Notes: generated by a model from the letters alone, not told the origin. A stretch of 64,000 nt of DNA from Pseudovibrio sp. Tun.PSC04-5.I4 (GCF_900104145.1 NZ_FNLB01000006.1:4032501-4096500), one strand, 5' to 3'. Counted from the first letter of the stretch, positions 52,295 to 61,605 are shown. Translations and numbers: made by a program.

Positions 52295-53935
52295 TTAACG
52301 GTGCTCCTCAACATTCGCCTGAATGAGGGCGGAGTTGAAGTAACGCAGGGCCTTCACATAGCTTGCATATCCCATAATCACGGTTGGATTTTTCGCATCA
52401 ATCACCGGAAGGGTGGATTTCCCAGTCTCATCAAACGTTCTGAGTGCGGTTTCCAGTGTGTCCAGCGGTGCCAGTGAAGCTTCACCTGCCTCTGGATTAA
52501 AGGCTAGGTCTGTATCTGGGCGCGGAGGATCAGCAAAGTCCTCCACATGAACGATGCGCACCAGCCATTTGTGGGCGCCGTCCTGCAACATGACACCGCG
52601 CATTTCCAACTGCCATTGGAAGTAGGAGCGCCCATGGATTGCCTGATTGAGGCCTGAGGAGATTGACACAGCAATCAGCAAGGCGATGGAAAGCTCGTAA
52701 CCGCCAGTGAGTTCAAACACGATCATGGTGGTGGAGATGGGCGCGCCAAGCACAGCTGAGGCCACTGCACCCATGCCAAGGATGGCATAGAGGCCGTGGC
52801 TTGACGCCATTTCTGGCAGGTGGGTTGCCACTATCAGGCCGAATGCTCCGCCTGTCATGGCTCCCAGATAAAGCGAGGGAGAGAAAATACCCCCACCAAA
52901 CCGGGAGGCGAGGGTGATTGCTGTTGCAACTGTTTTTGCCACGAGCAAGGACAGCATCAGCGTGAGGGGAAGCTCCGAATTGAGCGCGCCGTCAGTTGCT
53001 TCATATCCCACACCGATCACTTCTGGGTAAAACACAGCGATTGAACCGACCAGCGCGCCGCCAATGACAGGGCGCAGCCAGATCGGCATTTTGATGTTTC
53101 GTGCGATCCAGTCCGTGCCAAGCAGTGCAAATTGAAAGCTGACTGCAACCAGAGCACATATGATGCCCAGCAGAACAAACGCCGGGAACTCCCAGTAGGT
53201 GTTGATCTGATAGTGAGGCAAGATGAAAGCTGCCACATCCCCAAAATAGAGGCGTGAGACCAGTGTGCCCATTGCGGAGGAAAGCACGATCGGCACAAAC
53301 GCTGACATTGCATAGTGCCCGAGGATGACCTCGTGTGCGAACAGGACACCAGCGATTGGTGCGTTGAAGCTGGAAGAAACCGCACTTGCCACACCTGCAG
53401 CCAGTAGAATGCGCATGGTGGAGTCTGGCAGGTTTAGTTTTGAAAACAGCGACGTGCCAAGCGTTGCACCCAGATGGACCATTGGTCCTTCTCGTCCGGC
53501 ACTGGCGCCGCTGCCGAGCGAAATGATGGTGATGAGTGCTGAGCTGAGACTAGGCCAGAACGGCAGCCCCGTCCCACCATGTGCACGTGCCTCAATAACG
53601 TCTGCAACACCGCCTACGCGTTGTTTCTTCTGTATGGTTTGTAGCAGGAGCCCAACAATTGCGCCGCCCACCACGGGCGCTAGAACAACCACATACCAGG
53701 GTTGAGAGGTTGCTGCGCTGATCATCCGCTCTGACGTTGTTCCGAGCCAGGACCACTGCACCAACCCGATTCCAATACGAAACAGGATCGCCGATCCACC
53801 CACAGCGACCCCGATGAGAATAGCAAGGAACCACACCAGCGGAAGTCGCGATGACAAAAACAGACGTATATTTGGTTCAACCCACTTCAGGGCAATATGC
53901 ATGGCATTTTTCAGCGCATTAGCTCGTTTAGGCAT
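52295..53935 (-). CDS. ClC-family chloride channel/antiporter with partial CBS region
   Basis: 546 residues, about 10-12 membrane helices. Selectivity-filter motifs: GSGASAGREGPMVHLGATLG (GREGP), RFGGGIFSPSLYLGAMTGGAFG (GxFxP), and the last Tyr region near SYFQWQLEMRG. The first GSGIP motif appears as ARAHGGTGLPFW, slightly altered. The C-terminal 90 residues contain one CBS-like unit (LAPLDTLETALRTFDETGKSTLPVIDAKNPTVIMGYASYVKALRYF), whereas full ClC tails have two. Moves Cl- across the inner membrane. Monocistronic. Confidence 0.9.
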   Translation of the reverse strand: MPKRANALKNAMHIALKWVEPNIRLFLSSRLPLVWFLAILIGVAVGGSAILFRIGIGLVQWSWLGTTSERMISAATSQPWYVVVLAPVVGGAIVGLLLQTIQKKQRVGGVADVIEARAHGGTGLPFWPSLSSALITIISLGSGASAGREGPMVHLGATLGTSLFSKLNLPDSTMRILLAAGVASAVSSSFNAPIAGVLFAHEVILGHYAMSAFVPIVLSSAMGTLVSRLYFGDVAAFILPHYQINTYWEFPAFVLLGIICALVAVSFQFALLGTDWIARNIKMPIWLRPVIGGALVGSIAVFYPEVIGVGYEATDGALNSELPLTLMLSLLVAKTVATAITLASRFGGGIFSPSLYLGAMTGGAFGLIVATHLPEMASSHGLYAILGMGAVASAVLGAPISTTMIVFELTGGYELSIALLIAVSISSGLNQAIHGRSYFQWQLEMRGVMLQDGAHKWLVRIVHVEDFADPPRPDTDLAFNPEAGEASLAPLDTLETALRTFDETGKSTLPVIDAKNPTVIMGYASYVKALRYFNSALIQANVEEHR

Positions 53936-54233
53936 AATAGATTAAGAGATTCAGACAATGAATGATTAGCACTGTCTTTAAGAGATTCCTCCTGAAACGC
54001 CAATCTTGATGTCCTCTGATTATCAAATTAGGCCCCATTATTTTCCATAAGCACTGAAAAACACTTAAGGGTATGTGCCGCAAGTAACCTTTGGTCATGT
54101 TAAAAGTTTAATAGTAGTGCGCGTCAAGATGATTATAATTCCAAAAATTACAGAGTCATAGATCTGAATTTGGATTAAAGACTTAGGGTTGTGTTCCGTG
54201 GGAGGAGCACGTGGAATAAGAGGGAGGTCGGCA
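53936..54233. other. Intergenic region between the ClC gene and the FAD dehydrogenase
   Basis: Holds an 11-bp direct repeat TTAAGAGATTC (53942-53952 and 53978-53988, 36 bp apart) near the ClC start and the third ACTTAGGGTTGT 12-mer at 54181. No gene seen. Confidence 0.5.
54181..54192 (+). repeat. Intergenic 12-mer ACTTAGGGTTGT, copy 3
   Basis: Identical to 8718-8729 and 35261-35272. Here it is 42 bases before the dehydrogenase start, in the same orientation. Confidence 0.5.
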
Positions 54234-55655
54234 ATGTCTTTGGCAAGTATGCAGCTAGAGGTGGCGCGCAATGAAGAGGGAATCCGCGCGGCGGTTACTT
54301 CTTTGAGCGAACAATTTGGAGAGCGGTGTCAGACTTCTCTGAGCCTGCGCGAGCAACATGCACATACAACGTCCTGGCTGCCAAACCAGCCGCCGGATGC
54401 TGTTGTCTTTGCGCATTCTACTGAGGAAGTTGCCGAGATTGTCAAAATTTGTGCTGCATTACGGGTGCCAATTATTCCATTTGGAACAGGGTCTTCGTTG
54501 GAAGGTCACCTCAATGCGCCGGGCGGCGGTATCTCACTTGATCTTTCTCTAATGAACGAGATTATTGCAGTCCACCCGGAAGATTTGGATTGTGTGGTGC
54601 AACCGGGTGTGACGCGCAAGCAATTGAATGCCTATCTTCGCGACACTGGTTTGTTCTTCCCTATTGATCCGGGTGCTGACGCTTCTATCGGCGGAATGGC
54701 GGCAACACGGGCCTCTGGCACCAATGCGGTTCTTTATGGCACCATGAAAGATGTGGTGCTGGGGCTGACCGTTGTGATGCCAGATGGAACTGTTGTTAAA
54801 ACCGGTGGCCGCGCCAAGAAATCCTCAGCCGGATATGATCTGACACGGTTGATGATCGGTTCTGAGGGCACGCTTGGTGTGATCACCGAGATTACGCTCA
54901 AGCTGAACGGCATACCTGAAGCCGTTTCAGGTGGAATTGCCTCCTTTGATAGTATTGCAGATTGCTGCAACACGGTTATTGAGGCGGTTCAATATGGTAT
55001 TCCTGTTGCGCGGATTGAGCTGCTGGATGCGCTTTCCGTCAAATCAGTGAATGCCTATTCCAAGCTTACCCTGCCAGAATCACCTTTGCTTCTTGTGGAA
55101 TTCCACGGTTCAGATGCAGGCGTTCGCGAGCAGGCAGAGCGATTTGGGGAAATTGCTGCTGAAAACTCGCTGAAGAACTTTGAATGGACGGCTGACCCAG
55201 AAGAGCGGAACCGGTTGTGGGCGGCGCGTCACGATGCTTACTGGGCGGGCTGTGGCTTGGCTCCAGAGCGGACCGGCCTGTCTACTGATGTGTGCGTGCC
55301 GATTTCGCGGCTGGCTGACTGTGTGACGGCTACACACGATGATATCGCGGAAAATGGTTTGCTTGGCCCGATAGTTGGTCATGTTGGTGATGGCAACTTT
55401 CACGTTCTGGTGCTGACTGACATCAATGACCCAGAGGCAATTGCGCAGACTGAAGCGTTTGTTGAACGGCTCAATTACCGGGCCATTGAGATGGGTGGAA
55501 CCTGTACAGGCGAGCATGGTGTCGGGCAGGGTAAGATGAAGTATCTGCCGAAAGAGCATGGTGCTGGAGTTGCTGTGATGGCAGCGATTAAGCGTAGTCT
55601 TGACCCGCTCAATATCATGAACCCCGGCAAGATTATCGCCATAGATACGGAGTAA
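54234..55655 (+). CDS. FAD-linked D-lactate/glycolate-type dehydrogenase (GlcD/Dld family)
   Basis: 473 residues; ATG 54234 has GGGAGG at 54222-54227. VAO-type FAD fold: PDAVVFAHSTEEVAEIVKICAALRVPIIPFGTGSSLEGHLNAPGGGISLDLSLMN (pyrophosphate loop PFGTGSSLEGH), FPIDPGADASIGGMAATRASGTNAVLYGTMKDVVLGL, GYDLTRLMIGSEGTLGVITEITLKL; C-terminal cap with GHVGDGNFHVLVL and CTGEHGVGQGKMKYLPKEHG (catalytic and metal His residues). Oxidises a D-2-hydroxy acid, probably D-lactate, and passes electrons to the respiratory chain or cytochrome c. Single gene; substrate not certain. Confidence 0.9.
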   Translation: MSLASMQLEVARNEEGIRAAVTSLSEQFGERCQTSLSLREQHAHTTSWLPNQPPDAVVFAHSTEEVAEIVKICAALRVPIIPFGTGSSLEGHLNAPGGGISLDLSLMNEIIAVHPEDLDCVVQPGVTRKQLNAYLRDTGLFFPIDPGADASIGGMAATRASGTNAVLYGTMKDVVLGLTVVMPDGTVVKTGGRAKKSSAGYDLTRLMIGSEGTLGVITEITLKLNGIPEAVSGGIASFDSIADCCNTVIEAVQYGIPVARIELLDALSVKSVNAYSKLTLPESPLLLVEFHGSDAGVREQAERFGEIAAENSLKNFEWTADPEERNRLWAARHDAYWAGCGLAPERTGLSTDVCVPISRLADCVTATHDDIAENGLLGPIVGHVGDGNFHVLVLTDINDPEAIAQTEAFVERLNYRAIEMGGTCTGEHGVGQGKMKYLPKEHGAGVAVMAAIKRSLDPLNIMNPGKIIAIDTE

Positions 55656-55826
55656 AGAAGTGCCATAAACGCGCACTGGCTTCGTTCCGTTCGGAAACAT
55701 TGCCTTATGCCGTTGCTGTCGACCTATTCCTGCTGTAATTCACATAGACAAACAAGTGTTTGCAGGCAACTCATGGTTGGACAGCTCGGCAAGGCAGGTG
55801 TTCGAAATGGGTAAAGGAGCTTAACG

Positions 55827-58800
55827 TTGAATTCGGTTTATATTACCGTCGGTGGGACATTGATATTGGCGCTGATGATTGCGCTGGTTGGACCCTTGGT
55901 CATCGATTGGTCAGCTTATCGGTCGATGTTTGAAAGCTATGGCGAGAAAGTTTTGGGGCATCAGGTTACCATTCTTGGTGAGACTGATGTCCAGTTGTTG
56001 CCTGCTCCCTATGTGAAACTTTCAGACCTGCGGGTTGGCGCGGTGGAAGATCCACTGCTGACAATCAAGGGGTTTGAAGGTCGCATAGATTTGCCATCTT
56101 TGTTCCGGGGTGAAGTTCACGTCACAGAAATGAAGCTGACAGAGCCTCAGTTGAACCTTTCTCTGGATGAAAACGGGCGTTTGGATGTGCTGCAGAGCGC
56201 GACCCGCCGTTCCGTTATTTCTGATATGGACCCAAGCTCGCTTGTGCTTGAGCAGGTGAGTGTTGAAAACGGCTCTATCGTGCTTACTGATGCCCGAACC
56301 GGTGAAGTGCGCCGGGCTGATAACGCCAATCTGGAACTGAGTGCGGGAGGTCTGGAAGGTCCTTTCAAAGCAGAAGGTGCGATGCGCTATGAAGGTGTGC
56401 CTTATACGTTGAAAATTGGCAGTGGCCGGTTGGAACGCACTGGGCAGATCCGCGTTAAAACTCAGGTTTCTCCAGCCAATGTTGCAGCTCAGTTCACGAC
56501 TGATGGGTTTCTTGCGCACCAGAACGGTGTGGTTTCCTACTTTGGTGATGCAGCTGTTCGCTCCGTCACCAGCGAAGGCTCTGATGACCTGGAATGGGCT
56601 GGCAAAGGCAAATTCAATCTTAACAGTGACCGGCTTGAGCTGACCGAAAGCTCGCTGCGTCTGGGTTCTGAAGATCGTCCGATCACTGCTGAAGGCGGCG
56701 GTGTTTATGCGTTCGGGCCAGAGCCTCAATTCCAAGCTGTTGCGCAGTTTAAGCAGGTTGATCTGGATCGCTTGCTTGGTGGTGGACCTCAAAAACCGTT
56801 GGTCCCCTCAGATGCTGTCTTGGCTAGGGTTGCAGGTGGTTTGAGCTCTCTTCCGCTTCTGGATATTCAGGGCCAGATTGATCTGAGTGTTCCGGTTGTT
56901 GTTGCTGGCGGGTCTGTGGTCTCAAATTTGACTGCGATGCTTGAATCTATCGGAACGGGCTGGAAAATTAATGAACTCTCCGGTGAAATGCCGGGTCGCA
57001 GTGCATTTAAAACAAAGGGTTATTTGGATCTGCGTGGGTCCTCTGGATATCAGGGTGACTGGGAAATATCATCCCGCCAACCGCATCAATTGGCGCATTG
57101 GTGGCTGGGTGAACGGAAAGACGGCTCGAAGCGGCTTGCTCCGATTGCTCTTAAAGGACGAGTTGAAGCTGGGTCTGGCGCGTTACGTCTTCCTGATTTG
57201 AGGATTGATGCTGGCGATGTGCGCAGTGTTGGTTTGATATCACTGGAGCATCCGCTTGATCAAAGCCCGTTGATCACGATTGATATGGACAGTGATCGGG
57301 TCAATCTTGACGAAATTCAGCGCTACGTCGAAGCCTTTACGGGCAGAAAGATCGAGCCGAGCGCGGTTGATATGTCCTTGCGGCTTTATGCTGATGAGCT
57401 GGTGGCCAGCGGTGTGAAAGCCAAGAGCATGGCTGTGAGTGCGAGCTTAAGTCAGGATACCTTGTCTATTGAGCAGCTGAAAATTCGTGATTTTGCTGGC
57501 GCTTACATTGATATGAAAGGCCGGATTGATGACCTTAGCACCACACCGCAAGGGAACATCAAAGGCACGTTGACAGCTTCATCGTTGACAGGCGCTGTTG
57601 CTGTTTTGGAAGAATACGCACCAGATCACCCGTTTGTTGAGCGATTGAAACTGGCAGCTCCTAATCTTGCGCCTGCCAACTTGAAAGCTGAGCTTTCTGC
57701 CTATGCAGAAAAAGGCCGGACTGACATGTCTCTCAACCTGTTTGGAGAGGTTGGTGTGAGTGATGTTGATCTGAATGGCACGTTTGAAGGCCGCATTGAC
57801 GATTTCGCAGAAGGCAACCTTTATGCGGAAGCAACGTTGGGTGGCAAAGATGGTGTTCGTGTTCTGCGCCAGCTTGGGTTTGCAGCTATTCCGATAACTC
57901 AGCTTAAACCGGGCGAAGTTCGTTTGTCAGTCTCCGGAAGCCCACGTGATGAGCTTGATTTTGGATTCTCCAGTGACCTAGTTGGTGTGAAAGTGCAATC
58001 AGAGGGGACCCTGCGTATTCCAGCGCGGTCTGATCCTGTTTGGTCTGCCAAGGTCTCTGTTCAGTCTGATGATCTCTCCGCCTATGGCCTCGCTTTTGGG
58101 AAAGTGTATCCGATTTACTCCGGTCCGTTGGTTGCGAACCTGACGACTGATGTTGAGGGCAGGGGACGGGAGTTCAAACTTAAAGATTTGAAAGGCCAGC
58201 TGGCCAATATGGATCTTAGCGGGTCATTGACTGGCACCCTTGAAAAAGGCGGCGTCCTGAAAGCAGGTGGGTCGGTTGAACTTTCCGAGCTGGATATGCG
58301 CGCACTCAGTGAGTTGCTGCTTGGTTCGAATGTTTGGGCTGGCGTGTTGCAAGATGATACCGTCTGGTCCTCGCAAGCTTTGGGACAGAGCCTGACTGAG
58401 GGTGTTGACCTGACGCTTGATGTGAAGAGTGATCGTGTGCTCTTCAGCGATGGGTTCCGCCTTGATGCGGCCAGCGGCGAGCTGCGGTTGCGCTCTGATC
58501 TGGTTGCCATCAACAAGGGCAAGGGGCGCTTTGCTGGCGGAGAGTTTTCCGGCGCATTTGATCTTCGGCGTGATCAGGGGCAAGCAATGCTTTCTGGCCG
58601 GTTCCGCTTGGATGATGCAGACTTTGAAGAGCTGGTCTGGACCGCTGATGAGCGGGCCTTGGCGACCGGTCGGTTGCAGGCAATTGCTGAGTTTGAGGGA
58701 ACGGGCCGCACTATTTCCGGCCTTATTTCCGGCCTCTCCGGTGGCGGCACATTCAACGTTACTGATGGGGAAATTCGCCGGGTGAACCCTGCTGCGTTTG

Positions 58801-59972
58801 GCCTTGTTATCAAGGCCGCAGATGCGGGTATGGAACTGGATGAAGCTGCTATTCAAAAAACGTTTGCGAGCCATCTGGACGCAGGTTCTGTGAAGTATGA
58901 GCGCATCGACGGGGCACTGGCTATTGCAAGTGGACGTGTTCGAGCGCGAAACATCTCCGTTAATACCGCTGGTACGACGCTGTTCGGGTCTGCGTTGATT
59001 GATCTGGAGAAATGGGAACTGACTGGTGACGTTTCCATGAAGACCCACGATAAAGCGCAGAAGGTTGCTGGCGCTGAGCCTCAAGTGGCTATTTTGTATT
59101 CTGGAGCGCTGGAAAGTCCGACTCGCAAGTTGGATACTGGTCCGCTTCTCTCTTACCTCAATCTGCGTGCTATCGAGTTGAATGTTCAACGCATTGAAAC
59201 AGAGCAGGCAAAGATTGCCAAGCAAGAGAAGATGCTGGATGAGTTGAAGAAAAAGCGGGAAGCAGAAGCTGCCGGCAAAGTGAAGGAAGCTGGAGACGCT
59301 AAGGCACGACAAGCGGAAGCTGCTGTTGCTGCAGCGCAGGCTCGAATTGCCAAGGCAAAAGCAGAGGCTGATGCGAAGGTGCAAAAGGCAAAGGCTGAGG
59401 CCGATGCTAAGGCGCGCAAAGCAAAAGCAGAGGTGGATGTTAAAGCACGTAAAGCGAGAGAGCTGGAAGCGTTAAGGATTGCGGAGAAAGCTCAGCGGGA
59501 GCTGGACATGCTGGTGGGTGAGAGTGCCGTGAAGGAGCCTATTGTGTTACCAAGTACACAGAGGACGCCAGCGCCTGCTCAAACCTCTCCCTCTCCAATT
59601 GGTAACAAAACTTCGGTTCAGGATTTTGAAGAGCGTATGCGCTCCATTCTTGAAGGAGGGGCCTCATCAAAAAAGCCCGATAGCCCCTCAGTTTCGATTG
59701 TAGACCCGCCGAAGCCACGAGCTAAAACCAGTTTGCCTGCATTGGAAACGCCGATCACTATTGGCAAGGTGAATGAGACGACAGTTTCTGCTGGTGAAGT
59801 GAACTTGTTAGGGCCAATCCAGCAATCAGGTGCTCCGCGCAATCTTGGTACGCTTGAGGTTGGGAATGATAATCAGGTTTTGCGTGCACCCTTACCCGAT
59901 TTGACCGGTGAAGTCCGCGGAACACCGAAGTTTATTGAACTTCCAGGTGGTCGTCTGCTTCAAGTCAATTAG
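55827..59972 (+). CDS. Very large AsmA-family protein with Ala/Lys coiled-coil extension
   Basis: 1381 residues, TTG start fixed by AAGGAG 7 bases upstream. One N-terminal membrane helix (YITVGGTLILALMIALVGPLVID) anchors a long periplasmic body of repeated AsmA-like beta strands, beginning YGEKVLGHQVTILGETDVQLLPAPYVKLSDLRVG and ending near residue 1110 with SGLSGGGTFNVTDGEIRRVNPAAFGLVI and TTLFGSALIDLEKWELTGDVSM, the AsmA C-terminal signature. Residues about 1115-1235 are unusual: a charged coiled coil rich in Ala, Lys and Glu with repeating KAKAEADAKARK units, then a Pro/Ser-rich tail. AsmA-like proteins are thought to carry phospholipids between membranes. Stop overlaps the convergent RHH gene by 8 bases. 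Confidence 0.88.
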   Translation: MNSVYITVGGTLILALMIALVGPLVIDWSAYRSMFESYGEKVLGHQVTILGETDVQLLPAPYVKLSDLRVGAVEDPLLTIKGFEGRIDLPSLFRGEVHVTEMKLTEPQLNLSLDENGRLDVLQSATRRSVISDMDPSSLVLEQVSVENGSIVLTDARTGEVRRADNANLELSAGGLEGPFKAEGAMRYEGVPYTLKIGSGRLERTGQIRVKTQVSPANVAAQFTTDGFLAHQNGVVSYFGDAAVRSVTSEGSDDLEWAGKGKFNLNSDRLELTESSLRLGSEDRPITAEGGGVYAFGPEPQFQAVAQFKQVDLDRLLGGGPQKPLVPSDAVLARVAGGLSSLPLLDIQGQIDLSVPVVVAGGSVVSNLTAMLESIGTGWKINELSGEMPGRSAFKTKGYLDLRGSSGYQGDWEISSRQPHQLAHWWLGERKDGSKRLAPIALKGRVEAGSGALRLPDLRIDAGDVRSVGLISLEHPLDQSPLITIDMDSDRVNLDEIQRYVEAFTGRKIEPSAVDMSLRLYADELVASGVKAKSMAVSASLSQDTLSIEQLKIRDFAGAYIDMKGRIDDLSTTPQGNIKGTLTASSLTGAVAVLEEYAPDHPFVERLKLAAPNLAPANLKAELSAYAEKGRTDMSLNLFGEVGVSDVDLNGTFEGRIDDFAEGNLYAEATLGGKDGVRVLRQLGFAAIPITQLKPGEVRLSVSGSPRDELDFGFSSDLVGVKVQSEGTLRIPARSDPVWSAKVSVQSDDLSAYGLAFGKVYPIYSGPLVANLTTDVEGRGREFKLKDLKGQLANMDLSGSLTGTLEKGGVLKAGGSVELSELDMRALSELLLGSNVWAGVLQDDTVWSSQALGQSLTEGVDLTLDVKSDRVLFSDGFRLDAASGELRLRSDLVAINKGKGRFAGGEFSGAFDLRRDQGQAMLSGRFRLDDADFEELVWTADERALATGRLQAIAEFEGTGRTISGLISGLSGGGTFNVTDGEIRRVNPAAFGLVIKAADAGMELDEAAIQKTFASHLDAGSVKYERIDGALAIASGRVRARNISVNTAGTTLFGSALIDLEKWELTGDVSMKTHDKAQKVAGAEPQVAILYSGALESPTRKLDTGPLLSYLNLRAIELNVQRIETEQAKIAKQEKMLDELKKKREAEAAGKVKEAGDAKARQAEAAVAAAQARIAKAKAEADAKVQKAKAEADAKARKAKAEVDVKARKARELEALRIAEKAQRELDMLVGESAVKEPIVLPSTQRTPAPAQTSPSPIGNKTSVQDFEERMRSILEGGASSKKPDSPSVSIVDPPKPRAKTSLPALETPITIGKVNETTVSAGEVNLLGPIQQSGAPRNLGTLEVGNDNQVLRAPLPDLTGEVRGTPKFIELPGGRLLQVN

Positions 59973-60210
59973 GGCTGCCAAGCTCAGTCGTGTCAGATTG
60001 ATGGCTCTGATAATGTTTTAAAATTGCGACGCGGATACAGCTTGAGAGGTTATTCTCAGGATTTCGCTGATCATCTATCTCCGCGATGGTTGCGGTGATG
60101 TTTTTGCTCAGGCTTTTTGCCATCTCTTCCAAACCAGACCAAAATTCCGGCTCAAGTGTGATGCTGGTTCTGTGACCGTGAAGGGTGATGGAACGCTTCT
60201 TGAGGCTCAT
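59965..60210 (-). CDS. Ribbon-helix-helix domain protein
   Basis: 81 residues from ATG 60210; the frame is open 41 codons further but that part is inside DUF4169. MSLKKRSITLHGHRTSITLEPEFWSGLEEMAKSLSKNITATIAEID then NLSSCIRVAILKHYQ fits the RHH_4 family: a DNA-contacting beta strand (RTSITLE) followed by two helices. It is 7 bases from DUF4169, with sspB and ssrA further upstream on the same strand; the three protein genes form a small cluster frequent in Hyphomicrobiales. Probable DNA-binding regulator; target unknown. Confidence 0.85.
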   Translation of the reverse strand: MSLKKRSITLHGHRTSITLEPEFWSGLEEMAKSLSKNITATIAEIDDQRNPENNLSSCIRVAILKHYQSHQSDTTELGSPN

Positions 60211-60217
60211 AACCGGC

Positions 60218-60424
60218 TCAATCTTCGTTGGATTGAGAGGAGGGGGATGCAGTTCGCTTGTGGCCCTCAAACCGCTTGGTCTGAAGGCTAGCTTCCACCT
60301 CTTCCCGAGATTTTTCGGGTTTGGTACGCCCAAACTTCCGCCGGTTTTCCGCTGCGGACTGGGCTTTGCTGTCTCTGGCCTTTTGCTTGCGGGCCTGACG
60401 GAGGCTTATGACGGTCGCACTCAT
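60218..60424 (-). CDS. DUF4169 family protein
   Basis: 68 residues: MSATVISLRQARKQKARDSKA, then AAENRRKFGRTKPEKSREEVEASLQTKRFEGHKR. The VISLRQARK start, NRRKFGRTKPEK core and GH(K/R)R end are the DUF4169 pattern. Very basic, no signal or membrane segment; function unknown. Lies between sspB and the RHH gene on the same strand. Confidence 0.85.
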   Translation of the reverse strand: MSATVISLRQARKQKARDSKAQSAAENRRKFGRTKPEKSREEVEASLQTKRFEGHKRTASPSSQSNED

Positions 60425-60483
60425 GTTTCAATCATCCATTTATGACTGTTTATGAGCCGACCGTACTTGCCTGTCTTGTGAGA

Positions 60484-61113
60484 TCAGCTCTTTTTACGGA
60501 ATGCGTCCAGAGAAACGACTTGCGCGCTTGCTACATCGTCTTTTGGTTTGCTTTCCGTATCCTGCTCTGTCGCACCTTCCTGTATCTCTTCCTCAGCTGA
60601 GTCAGAATCTGTATCAGGGGTTTGGGCAGCGGGGGCAGCTTGTGCGTCTTCTTTGTTCTCGATGGTTTCCAGACGAGTCTGAAACTCTTCTACAGCTTCC
60701 AAATCACGTTCTGCGATGCGGAATTCTGCAGGTAGTTCTTCGCCGGTTTTACCTGGTTCGAACTCAAGCGCGAACTGCACGGACGGGTCAAAGAAGCCTT
60801 TGATTGCAGAGAACGGAACATAAAGATGCTCAGGAACTCCACCAAAGGACAAACTAACCTCGAAAGCATGCTCAGTGATCTGCAGGTCCCAGAACTGGTG
60901 CTGCAAAACAACTGTCATTTCTTTCGGGTAACGCTCTTTCAAGCGATTTGAAATCTTGACACCAGGAGCCGTGGTTTCAAATGCTATATAAAAATGGTGC
61001 TCACCGGGAAGTCCTGCCCGGTTGACCTCAACCAATATCTTCCGAACTGCGTTTCTCAACGCGTCCTGAATGATGATGTCATAGCGGATCAAATCTTCAG
61101 CCATGTTCGGCAC
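60484..61113 (-). CDS. sspB: ClpXP adaptor SspB (alphaproteobacterial type)
   Basis: 209 residues from GTG 61113, 6 bases after AAAGGA; ATG 61104 is the alternative. Residues 5-125 are the SspB fold: DLIRYDIIIQDALRNAVRKILVEVNRAGLPGEHHFYIAFETTAPGVKISNRLKERYPKEMTVVLQHQFWDLQITEHAFEVSLSFGGVPEHLYVPFSAIKGFFDPSVQFAL. A long acidic linker follows and ends in VVSLDAFRKK, the ClpX-docking tail. SspB hands ssrA-tagged proteins to ClpXP. The tmRNA gene lies directly upstream on the same strand, a functional pairing. Confidence 0.94.
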   Translation of the reverse strand: MPNMAEDLIRYDIIIQDALRNAVRKILVEVNRAGLPGEHHFYIAFETTAPGVKISNRLKERYPKEMTVVLQHQFWDLQITEHAFEVSLSFGGVPEHLYVPFSAIKGFFDPSVQFALEFEPGKTGEELPAEFRIAERDLEAVEEFQTRLETIENKEDAQAAPAAQTPDTDSDSAEEEIQEGATEQDTESKPKDDVASAQVVSLDAFRKKS

Positions 61114-61229
61114 CGCTCATCCTTTGCGTTCTTATTCGGCATAACTATAGCGTAGAGGCAATAAAAAGGCCTATCTTTTATTTCTATACCCTAATTCGGT
61201 GTAGAATAAGGAAGGCGCCTTTTAAATAC

Positions 61230-61598
61230 TAAAGTGGAGGCTTCTGTTGCCAGGTGCCTCCGAACCCCGCCCGAAGGTGCTACCCAACAGGACTTAGCGG
61301 ACTACCGGAACTGCATTACGCAGCTACAGCGTTGTCCATAGCGTAGTTGTCATTTGCAACTATCATTTTGGCCCGATATCGGTGGTACCATGCCGAGCAA
61401 AAGTAAAACCTTTACACCCTCGTCGATCCTATTTCGCCCCCCCGAAGACCGCTGGAGTACAACGGTCTTGGGTGGAGGCGCCGGGTACCGCCCCCGGGTC
61501 CGAATGGTTTATTGCGTTCACAATTTATTGCCGTAGCCAGCGAACTGGCACGGGGAATATAGGTGCAGGCTTTCCTAAATGGAAGGGCAAAAACTATC
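61230..61598 (-). ncRNA. ssrA: Circularly permuted (two-piece) tmRNA gene
   Basis: Read on the minus strand: first the acceptor piece, ending in GGCGGTACCCGGCGCCTCCACC near 61471; then an intervening hairpin (61442-61470); then the coding piece beginning GGGGGCGAAATAGGATCGACG at 61441. GGGGGCG (coding 5' end) pairs with CGCCTCC (acceptor 3' end, 61480-61474) to make the tRNA-like acceptor stem. The tag frame starts with resume codon GCA at 61357 and encodes ANDNYAMDNAVAA, then TAA at 61318-61316. The start AND and end AVAA are typical SspB- and ClpX-recognised signals. The coding piece ends near a GGAGGC/GCCTCC hairpin (61236-61261). CCA is not fully encoded (ACCC follows the stem). Rescues stalled ribosomes. 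Outer ends are approximate. Confidence 0.95.
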
Positions 61599-61605
61599 AG
61601 TGTTC

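Noticed and set aside
58224..59384. 386-codon minus-strand frame inside the AsmA-like gene
   Set aside because: Antisense to a convincing protein, no ribosome site or recognisable domain.
61230..61598. 6S RNA or SRP RNA considered for the structured gap before thyA
   Set aside because: The tag frame ANDNYAMDNAVAA and the acceptor-stem pairing identify a permuted tmRNA instead.
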